From the NCBI GenBank assembly GCA_011372105.1, contig DRTT01000140.1, forward strand, positions 1 to 6,216: 6,216 bases of DNA. The letters run 5' to 3'. Positions 1 through 4,172 of the stretch are shown here, piece by piece (position 1 is the first letter of the stretch; every line of letters starts with the position of its first letter). Position numbers and translations under genes: made by a program. Below the pieces are notes generated by a model that was given only the letters and a program-made list of their open reading frames with translations, did not search any database and was not told where the DNA came from. This stretch comes from Candidatus Aerophobota bacterium (GTDB lineage: Bacteria > Aerophobota > Aerophobia > Aerophobales > B3-G15).

Positions 1-489
1 CTCTCCTTTCCTTCTACCAGTGCGGGGAACTGTCACCATGACCACCACTCCAAGACGCGTGGATATTCTCACACTCTCCTCCGCATTTGTGGAATCTGTC
101 TCAAAAAGAATACAAGCATATCTTCCGCCCCGCTGTCCCCGGGGAACTTTTAAAATACCTGTAATTTTCTTTTTGCTTTCAGGCTCAATAGTAAACTTTA
201 AAGGCTTCAAAGAAATCCAGGAAGCACAGGAAAAATCCCCTTCTTCACTTTCTCCGGGTTGTGGCTCACCACTCAGAGATAAATGCAAGCTCCTCAAATA
301 TGCCTTGATTTCTGCCTTCTTGTCTCCCTCATTGTGTAAGGTGAGGGTAAAGGTTCTCACTCCTCCTGCAGGAACCTCAAATTCCAGAAGATAAGGAGAT
401 ATACTTAAGGAAATAGACGCCCAGGAAGTTGATGGAGGAAAAATAATATGTAAAAGAACAAAGACTAAAATAGCTACTAAAGTTTTCAT
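1..489 (-). CDS. Secreted Ig-fold protein, DUF916/pilus-chaperone-like (partial, 3' end outside window)
   Basis: Seen: an open frame starts at ATG 489 and runs without a stop to the window edge (163 codons present). AGGA lies about 9 bases upstream of the ATG. Residues 1-24 are a signal peptide: a short basic start, a hydrophobic core at about 4-17, and an S-W-A cleavage-like site at 22-24. The mature part begins with 'SPYLLEFEVPAGG' (31-43), then a beta-rich stretch with 'FTLTLHNEG' (47-55), a Cys at 88 before 'WISLKPLKFTIEP' (91-103), and 'GGRYACILFE' (121-130). This order (SP-x-x-x-E/V-x-PG, N-x-G/S, W-I-x-L-x-P-x-x-F-T-I-x-P, GG-x-Y-A-x-I-x-F-E) is typical of the N-terminal Ig domain of DUF916 (WxL-interacting) proteins and COG1470/PapD-like secreted proteins. 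Inference: an exported partner or chaperone for the two small beta-sandwich proteins encoded just upstream in the same orientation, 82 bases away. The missing C-terminus decides whether it has a membrane anchor, as DUF916-DUF3324 proteins do. Fold assignment is fairly sure, role is not. Confidence 0.8.
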   Translation of the reverse strand, partial: MKTLVAILVFVLLHIIFPPSTSWASISLSISPYLLEFEVPAGGVRTFTLTLHNEGDKKAEIKAYLRSLHLSLSGEPQPGESEEGDFSCASWISLKPLKFTIEPESKKKITGILKVPRGQRGGRYACILFETDSTNAEESVRISTRLGVVVMVTVPRTGRRKGE

Positions 490-571
490 CTTTGAAATTC
501 CTGCTTAAAAACAGGATAGCTCTGGGACCTTATCCCTGACAATAATACAAACTTCACCAACCATTTACCTT

Positions 572-1156
572 TCAAGGTCTCATCATACAGGTAAAGCTTA
601 TCTTTCCGCTATAGTTTCCAGCGCGATCAGACCAGGTAGTTTTCATTTTAAACTTTAGCTTTGCTCTTGTCTCTCCCGGTCCTCCCTGCAAAATGGTTAC
701 CGGTGCATCAAGAGGTAGCTCGTTTTCTTCTCCTCCAGCATCTTTATCATTCTCATAAGAAGGAAAAACAACAAAAATCCGGGAAGCGGGAATAACCCCC
801 TTCTCTTTTCCCTTTCGGGTATCGGTTTCCTCTAAAGAAGTTGCCTTACACTGAATACTCCACTCTCGAGCATTACATCCAACAGTGACAATTACAGGTT
901 CTGCAGGTTGATCAGGATTTTCCTTAACCACAGGCTCATATGTTCCAGGTCCTTTTCCTGCGTAAAAGTATATATTGTCTGTGGAAAGAGACATTCTTAT
1001 GCAGGGTTTCACATCAGCAATAACCTCTATGGAAGGACCCTGCTGAACAACAGACTCTCCCTGACAGAATCCGGAAAAAGATAACCCTGATAAGAATAAA
1101 GTTATTACAAAGATAGTTAAAGCCAATTTTTTATTTTTCCTCACCATCTCTCTCAT
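572..1156 (-). CDS. Secreted beta-sandwich protein, WxL-like/fimbrial-like (paralog A)
   Basis: Seen: 194 residues. ATG 1156 has GGAG 8 bases upstream; a second ATG three codons in has a poorer site. Residues 1-31 form a signal peptide with a basic head (RKNKK) and a hydrophobic core (11-30). Cys31 follows 'SGF', which is not a proper lipobox. The mature protein is beta-rich. It contains 'EWSIQCKATSL' (98-108), 'IPASRIFVVF' (122-131), 'LPLDAPVTILQGG' (147-159) and an end 'WSDRAGNYSGKISFT' (175-189), finishing exactly with MMRP. Five Cys (31, 52, 94, 103, 190) could form disulphides after export. It is clearly paralogous to the next gene upstream (1221-1727): the same W-x-I/L-QC-x-ATSL, IP-x-x-R, LD-x-x-V-x-I-x-QGG and W-x-D-x-x-G-x-Y-x-GK-x-x-FT blocks occur in the same order. 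Family knowledge: a W-x-L-type motif plus a C-terminal G-x-Y-x-G-x-I-x-F-T-x-x-x-x-P strand is shared by WxL surface proteins and by several pilin-like secreted families. Inference: surface or periplasmic structural protein. I do not recognise a specific name. Confidence 0.8.
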   Translation of the reverse strand: MREMVRKNKKLALTIFVITLFLSGLSFSGFCQGESVVQQGPSIEVIADVKPCIRMSLSTDNIYFYAGKGPGTYEPVVKENPDQPAEPVIVTVGCNAREWSIQCKATSLEETDTRKGKEKGVIPASRIFVVFPSYENDKDAGGEENELPLDAPVTILQGGPGETRAKLKFKMKTTWSDRAGNYSGKISFTCMMRP

Positions 1157-1220
1157 GAATTAAGCTCCAGAAGGATAATCTTTTCACTTTAACCACACCC
1201 TGCTGAATGACATGCATAAT

Positions 1221-1727
1221 TCAGGGATTTGCTATATAGGTAAATAAAACCTTCCCTTCATATTCACCGGGCTTATCTTCCCACCTGCTCTCCAGGGCAA
1301 ACCAGAGTTGGGCTGCAGGTTGAAGGGAGGGACCAGTATATCCTCCCTGGGTTATCACCACCACTTCATCAAGGCGTGTAAAATCTTCCTCTGAAGGTAA
1401 TTTTTTCTGACCGGGGGAAGTAACAGCTATCAGAAGACGCTCTGGTGGAATTTCATCTTCTTTTGATCCCTTTAACTTGAGAGAGGTTGCCTGGCACTGA
1501 AGAACCCAGTGAGAGATACCACTTCTTACTGCTACTTTTACCACTTTCTCAGCAACATACCTTTTAGGAGGACCGTCTATCATAAGTTTAACTGTGGTTG
1601 GATTTAAAAATATGCCCAGAGAATCAGGAGAGGACCAGCAAATCCAGGGGGAAAGAAAGAACAAAAGACATCCTGCAAAAATTGCTATCTTTGAGAAAAA
1701 ACACCACTTTTTATTTACCTCCTTCAA
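1221..1727 (-). CDS. Secreted beta-sandwich protein, WxL-like/fimbrial-like (paralog B)
   Basis: Seen: 168 residues. The start chosen is TTG 1727, with GGGAG 6 bases upstream and no in-frame ATG or GTG nearby. A second strong purine run (AAGGAGGT) lies inside codons 2-4 with no useful in-frame start behind it. A signal peptide or anchor spans about 11-32 (hydrophobic 13-30). Mature landmarks are 'HWVLQCQATSLKL' (73-85, containing a true W-x-L), 'IPPERLLIAV' (93-102), 'LDEVVVITQGG' (119-129) and the C-terminal 'WEDKPGEYEGKVLFT' (149-163), ending IANP. These match the neighbouring 572-1156 gene block by block, so the pair arose by duplication, but this copy lacks the N-terminal insert and the middle linker of that gene and has fewer Cys. 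The genes are 64 bases apart and co-directional, consistent with one operon. Inference: exported subunit of a surface structure or cell-wall-associated complex, partnered by the Ig-fold protein at 1-489. Specific function unknown. Confidence 0.78.
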   Translation of the reverse strand: MKEVNKKWCFFSKIAIFAGCLLFFLSPWICWSSPDSLGIFLNPTTVKLMIDGPPKRYVAEKVVKVAVRSGISHWVLQCQATSLKLKGSKEDEIPPERLLIAVTSPGQKKLPSEEDFTRLDEVVVITQGGYTGPSLQPAAQLWFALESRWEDKPGEYEGKVLFTYIANP

Positions 1728-1761
1728 GGTAATCTCCCTTGCAGAAAAATAAAGAAAGCCT

Positions 1762-1950
1762 TTATATTTTCTTATTTTCTTCTGAACTCAACCGAACAGA
1801 GATTTTCTCCAGAAACCTGCGACAACTGGAGCAATGCTTCACATGGCTTTTAATCATGCCGTAATACTCGCAGGCTCTCAGGATATCTTTATCTGCTTCG
1901 GCTATTTTCTTCTCTATGAGCAAATTTAAAATTTTCAGGCATTTTTCCAT
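1762..1950 (-). CDS. Small zinc-finger protein, zf-HC2 (anti-sigma ZAS)-like
   Basis: Seen: from ATG 1950 the frame gives 62 residues. It begins 'MEKCLKILNLLIEKKIAEA' and carries 'SHVKHCSSCRRFLEKI' near residues 35-50, an H-x3-C-x2-C motif. The Cys at residue 4 lies 32 residues before the motif His. Known: zf-HC2 domains, the zinc-binding part of many anti-sigma factors, use an N-terminal Cys right after the start, a helical linker of about 25-32 residues, then H-x3-C-x2-C. Start choice: the frame also opens nine codons earlier at TTG 1977, but the ATG puts the Cys in its usual place. Neither start has a good Shine-Dalgarno site, so coupling to the upstream gene, which it overlaps by 62 bases (1889-1950), is likely. 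There is no membrane segment, so it would be a soluble zinc-binding regulator or adaptor. No sigma-factor gene is seen beside it. Alternative: the C-terminal domain of the 180-residue protein, split by a one-base indel. Confidence 0.6.
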   Translation of the reverse strand: MEKCLKILNLLIEKKIAEADKDILRACEYYGMIKSHVKHCSSCRRFLEKISVRLSSEENKKI

Positions 1951-2431
1951 TTTTCTTATCTTTAAAAAGAGCACCAAAGAAGATGATTCTCAGCTTTTTT
2001 GTTTGCGGATAATCCAGCAAAGCATCAAAAATATTCTGCCATATATCATCGGCAATTGCCTGTAAGAGGCGAGATCTAATCCAGGGGGACAAGTGGTCTG
2101 GATTGGAAAAGATGGGGATTTTTTTCTCTCTAATTGTATTTCTGAGTTCTACATCAACTCTACCTGCAATAGATAAAGCACCAAGCACTGCTCTGCTTAA
2201 AACAATATTTTCTGTACAGCTTTTCTCAATTTCTATTAGCTCTTGTTTGGTAAGGTATTTGAGGATGAAACGGCGGTGGGTTCCGTTTTGTTTAAGCACA
2301 CTTTCCACCACTTCGGGGAGAGCAGCAAGTGGGTAAAAAAGGTCCTCTTTCAGACTCACTATTTCCAGCGGGTCCTCTATACCAGCACAGTAAACATCCA
2401 CCATCCTCTCCACCCTGTCTTCTTTTTCCAT
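1889..2431 (-). CDS. Unrecognised helical cytoplasmic protein, first gene of the surface cluster
   Basis: Seen: 180 residues from ATG 2431, preceded by a GGGGGAG run about 3 bases upstream. A second ATG at codon 10 is also possible. There is no signal peptide and no membrane segment. The sequence is acidic at the start (MEKEDRVERMVDVY) and predicted mostly helical, with landmarks 'LFYPLAALPEVVESVLKQ' (31-48), 'FILKYLTKQELIEIEKSC' (55-72), 'LSPWIRSRLLQAIADDIW' (114-131) and 'IFFGALFKD' (about 149-157). The last ~22 residues are basic and polar and are encoded where the next gene begins, so they may be dispensable or an artefact of a frame change. I do not recognise a family. Alternating helices suggest a repeat-like or adaptor fold, but I see no clear repeat. 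Context: it directly follows an intrinsic terminator (2507-2537), overlaps a zf-HC2-like gene and precedes three exported proteins. A regulatory or assembly role for the surface cluster is an inference only. Confidence 0.65.
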   Translation of the reverse strand: MEKEDRVERMVDVYCAGIEDPLEIVSLKEDLFYPLAALPEVVESVLKQNGTHRRFILKYLTKQELIEIEKSCTENIVLSRAVLGALSIAGRVDVELRNTIREKKIPIFSNPDHLSPWIRSRLLQAIADDIWQNIFDALLDYPQTKKLRIIFFGALFKDKKNGKMPENFKFAHREENSRSR

Positions 2432-2506
2432 TCTCTCCCCCTTTTTATTTATAATCTAAGAGTGGAGGAAAACAGTTTATATATTCTTGAAAACCTATCT
2501 TTTATC

Positions 2507-2537
2507 AAATAAAAAGCCGCCCACTTTTATGGGCGGC
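2507..2537 (-). terminator. Strong intrinsic terminator on the minus strand
   Basis: An 8-bp GC-rich stem (arms 2530-2537 and 2516-2523, GCCGCCCA/TGGGCGGC, perfect complement) with a 6-base loop is followed on the minus strand by TTTTTATTT (2515-2507). On the plus strand only a broken T run (CGGTTTTCC) follows, so the minus direction is clearly preferred. It lies 76 bases upstream of the ATG at 2431, so it ends the transcript starting near 2637 or acts as an attenuator for the surface cluster. Confidence 0.88.
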
Positions 2538-2637
2538 CGGTTTTCCCCTTGGCTTTCCTAACTCTAAGGGAACCAACCTGTGAAGTTAGGACCTCGCCTC
2601 CGCTCACAACCCGAAAAAATATTTTATCGTTTACACT
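2507..2637 (-). ncRNA. Candidate structured RNA: small RNA or riboswitch-like leader, class unknown
   Basis: Seen: between an extended -10 promoter (2644-2649) and the terminator at 2507-2537 lie about 130 bases with no plausible reading frame. Two helices interlock. TCCTAACT (minus 2591-2584) pairs perfectly with AGTTAGGA (minus 2563-2556). GGTTCCCTT (2574-2566), inside the loop of the first helix, pairs with AAGGG...AACC (2550-2539, with a 3-base bulge) downstream. That is an H-type pseudoknot. A third helix, TGTGA with TCACA (arm at 2583-2579), can form 5' of it. Inference: an independent small RNA ending at the terminator, or an aptamer with a terminator expression platform controlling the genes below 2431. 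I compared it by eye with the classes I remember (c-di-GMP-I and -II, c-di-AMP, cobalamin, Moco, guanidine, SAH, fluoride, TPP, T-box, SRP, RNase P) and found no convincing match. No clear anti-terminator helix longer than 4 bp is visible. Confidence 0.5.
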
Positions 2638-2643
2638 ACTTTT

Positions 2644-2672
2644 ATTATAGCAAAATCATTTTAAAATTTGCA
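2644..2672 (-). promoter_or_regulatory. Sigma-70-type promoter (extended -10) for the structured RNA
   Basis: On the minus strand a perfect TATAAT (2649-2644) is preceded by TGC, giving the extended TG-n-TATAAT form. TGCAAA at 2672-2667 stands 17 bases upstream as a weak -35. Transcription would start near 2637. The same TGCAAA-N17-TATAAT layout recurs at 3230-3202. Confidence 0.7.
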
Positions 2673-2756
2673 GTAAACCCTGAAACACTTACAAATTCCC
2701 GGGTATATAAGCTCACCCATAACCTTATTTTAGAAAAAAGTATCTCTTCCTGGATT

Positions 2757-3101
2757 TTAGAGCAAGACTTCCTGGCCAGATTGAGGATAGGAACGAAGAT
2801 AACTGATAAGAGCGTTGCAAAACTCTCTATCTGTAACTTCCTCAATTTTAATCTCTCTTTTCTCCCCCTTAAGCTGAGCAAGATTTTTCATCTCCAGCTG
2901 AGTCTTTTCCACCATCAATTCAGGGTGGTCAACCTGGATAATACCTGCTTCTATGTTTTTTTGAAATTCCTGCAGCCGGGCTATTCTCCATTCCATCCTG
3001 GAGATTTCCCCGTTAAGCTCGGTTATTTTCTTATCGCAATCTTCTCTTCTTTTCTCAAGTTCCTCTATCCATTCTGTCACTTCACTTTCTTTTTCTTGCA
3101 A
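2757..3101 (-). CDS. Small coiled-coil protein, function unknown
   Basis: Seen: 114 residues starting at TTG 3101. AAGGG sits about 7 bases upstream, and an in-frame TGA lies only five codons above the TTG, so the start cannot be further up. Residues 1-35 (EKESEVTEWIEELEKRREDC and on) and about 36-85 are highly charged with heptad-like spacing of hydrophobic residues, which predicts one or two coiled-coil helices. A short non-coiled end, 'FCNALISYLRSYPQSG', follows. No signal peptide and no membrane segment. I do not recognise a family. It could be a stand-alone oligomerising protein or the remnant of a longer one. It has its own promoter at 3202-3230 and no clear terminator behind it, so its message may run on into the structured RNA at 2637 on the same strand. 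The plus-strand frame over the same interval (2580-3161) is rich in Phe/Leu, as expected for the antisense of a Lys/Glu-rich gene. Confidence 0.6.
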   Translation of the reverse strand: MQEKESEVTEWIEELEKRREDCDKKITELNGEISRMEWRIARLQEFQKNIEAGIIQVDHPELMVEKTQLEMKNLAQLKGEKREIKIEEVTDREFCNALISYLRSYPQSGQEVLL

Positions 3102-3122
3102 TGTTTTTCCCTTTCAAACTTT

Positions 3123-3176
3123 TCACACTTGGCTAAAGGAGAACTTTCTTGTAATACTTAAAAAGCTCCTCTCCAT
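3123..3176 (-). other. Leader region with a hairpin and a 17-codon open frame
   Basis: The transcript starting near 3195 has about 95 untranslated bases before the TTG at 3101. They include an ATG at 3176 opening 17 codons (MERSFLSITRKFSFSQV, stop at 3125-3123). They also include a hairpin whose arms are 3162-3170 and 3137-3147 (9 bp with a 2-base bulge). No Shine-Dalgarno site precedes the ATG, and the hairpin lacks a T tail, so it is neither a convincing gene nor a terminator. It is listed as leader structure only. Confidence 0.25.
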
Positions 3177-3201
3177 TTTCGGGAAAACTTTACCTATTAC
3201 T

Positions 3202-3230
3202 ATTATACACTAAAACAGGGTAATTTTGCA
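3202..3230 (-). promoter_or_regulatory. Sigma-70-type promoter for the coiled-coil gene
   Basis: The minus strand carries a perfect TATAAT (3207-3202) and TGCAAA at 3230-3225 with a 17-base spacer (equally TTGCAA at 3231-3226 with 18). The start would be near 3195, about 95 bases before the TTG at 3101. Confidence 0.65.
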
Positions 3231-3279
3231 AAAAACACTCTGTTTTTTATACTACCATTTTCCTTATTGTTGACAAGTA

Positions 3280-3295
3280 GTACCAATGTACCAAT
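3280..3295. repeat. Tandem GTACCAAT repeat, operator candidate
   Basis: Two perfect tandem copies of GTACCAAT (3280-3287 and 3288-3295) lie midway between the two divergent promoters, directly after a TTGACA (3270-3275) that has no -10 at a usable distance (the nearest, TACAAT at 3301, would need a 25-base spacer). A position between divergent promoters fits a regulator site. The regulator is not identified. Confidence 0.35.
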
Positions 3296-3325
3296 TTCCA
3301 TACAATACTATCATGCTGGCGCCGT

Positions 3326-3353
3326 TTGACATTAGGGGGTTATAAAATAGAAT
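3326..3353 (+). promoter_or_regulatory. Sigma-70-type promoter for the plus-strand operon
   Basis: A perfect TTGACA (3326-3331), a 16-base spacer and TAGAAT (3348-3353, five of six consensus bases) predict a start near 3360, giving a leader of about 25 bases before the ATG at 3385. No other good promoter is seen before the three plus-strand genes. Confidence 0.7.
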
Positions 3354-3384
3354 TAATATGTAAATTTTGCTTTAAGAGAGAAGA

Positions 3385-4155
3385 ATGCTAAAAAATACTT
3401 TTTTACATATTCCTGGAATAGGAGAGAAGACAGAGAGATGGCTCTGGCAAAATAATATCTTATGCTGGGAAGACTATTTAAAAAACCATCACAAAATAAA
3501 ACTTCCAAGAAAAATGCACCTTACACTTTCCCTTTTTATAAGATTTTCCCTTGAGGCACTTTTGAGGGGCAACATTTACTTTTTCAAGAAACTTTTACCA
3601 GAAAAAGAGCTATGGAGAGTATATTCTGAGTTTAAAAAAAGGACAGCCTTCCTTGATATAGAGACAACCGGTCTTGGCAGGGGAAATGATTATATAACGG
3701 TGGTTGGTCTTTTTGATGGAGAAAAAGTTCAGTTTTTTATTCAAGGAAAAAATATGCAAGACTTTGCAAGAGCAATAAAAAAATACTCTGTTATAGTAAC
3801 CTACAATGGAAACCAGTTTGACCTCCCTTTTCTTGAGGCAACCTTCGGTCTGGAATTTCCTCAGGTCCATATTGACCTGAGGTGTCTTCTTAAAAGACTT
3901 GGGTATTATGGAGGACTTAAGAAAATAGAAAAAGCTCTGGGAATAAAAAGGTGCAAAAAAGTTCAAAACCTTACAGGTTATGATGCGGTGAAGCTCTGGA
4001 ACAGATACATGGATGGTGACCCTGATGCGCTTGAACTTTTACTTGCCTACAATAGAGAAGATGTTGTTAATTTAAAATATTTAATGGAATTTGCTTATGA
4101 TAAAATGGTTGAATCTTTAAATTTCTCAAAGTTGAAAAATAAAAACCTGGTTTAA
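3385..4155 (+). CDS. RNase H-like DEDDy exonuclease-family protein with N-terminal HhH (YprB-like)
   Basis: Seen: 256 residues from ATG 3385, with a purine-rich but weak ribosome site (AGAGAGAAG). Residues 5-21, 'TFLHIPGIGEKTERWLW', are a helix-hairpin-helix-like motif. Residues 87-230 form a ribonuclease-H fold exonuclease domain: motif I 'FLDIETTG' (D91, E93), motif II 'YNGNQFDLPFL' (D146), a further Asp in 'HIDLRCLLKRLG' (D164), and motif III 'YNREDVVNL' with Y222 and D226 in the Y-x3-D form. All four metal-binding acidic residues of the DEDDy class are present, so it should be active. Known: this arrangement matches the YprB/RNase_H_2 (PF13482) family, whose members are small soluble proteins predicted to act on nucleic acid 3' ends. 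Substrate and physiological role are not well established. It is the first gene of the plus operon, with only 17 bases to the dehydrogenase. That neighbour gives no clear functional link. Confidence 0.85.
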   Translation: MLKNTFLHIPGIGEKTERWLWQNNILCWEDYLKNHHKIKLPRKMHLTLSLFIRFSLEALLRGNIYFFKKLLPEKELWRVYSEFKKRTAFLDIETTGLGRGNDYITVVGLFDGEKVQFFIQGKNMQDFARAIKKYSVIVTYNGNQFDLPFLEATFGLEFPQVHIDLRCLLKRLGYYGGLKKIEKALGIKRCKKVQNLTGYDAVKLWNRYMDGDPDALELLLAYNREDVVNLKYLMEFAYDKMVESLNFSKLKNKNLV

Positions 4156-4172
4156 AACCAAAGGAGGCTAAA

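Noticed and set aside
20..394. Plus-strand open frame of 124 codons
   Set aside because: Antisense to the signal-peptide-bearing Ig-fold gene on the minus strand. Its product is low-complexity, has no recognisable motif, and has no ribosome site.
512..538. Hairpin between the Ig-fold gene and paralog A (CAGGAT/ATCCcTG)
   Set aside because: Weak stem with a bulge and no T run on either side. Probably incidental or a minor processing site, not a terminator.
2103..2512. Two plus-strand frames over the 180-residue gene
   Set aside because: Shadows of the minus-strand gene. The second runs into the terminator region without a ribosome site.
2553..2600. Cobalamin or c-di-AMP (ydaO) riboswitch on the plus strand
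   Set aside because: Short resemblances (AGGGAACCAA, CTGTGAAG...AGGACCT-CGCC) exist, but the long conserved core of each class is missing, and the terminator and promoter point to the minus strand.
2645..2881. Minus-strand open frame of 78 codons overlapping the coiled-coil gene end
   Set aside because: Out of frame with the better-supported gene, with no homologous feature. I considered that the two frames together were a broken serine recombinase C-terminus, but no recombinase motif is visible.
2580..3161. Plus-strand open frame of 193 codons, Phe/Leu-rich
   Set aside because: It lies opposite the Lys/Glu-rich coiled-coil gene, which explains its composition. It also runs through the structured RNA and its promoter. 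A membrane protein was considered but the hydrophobic stretches are not organised as helices.
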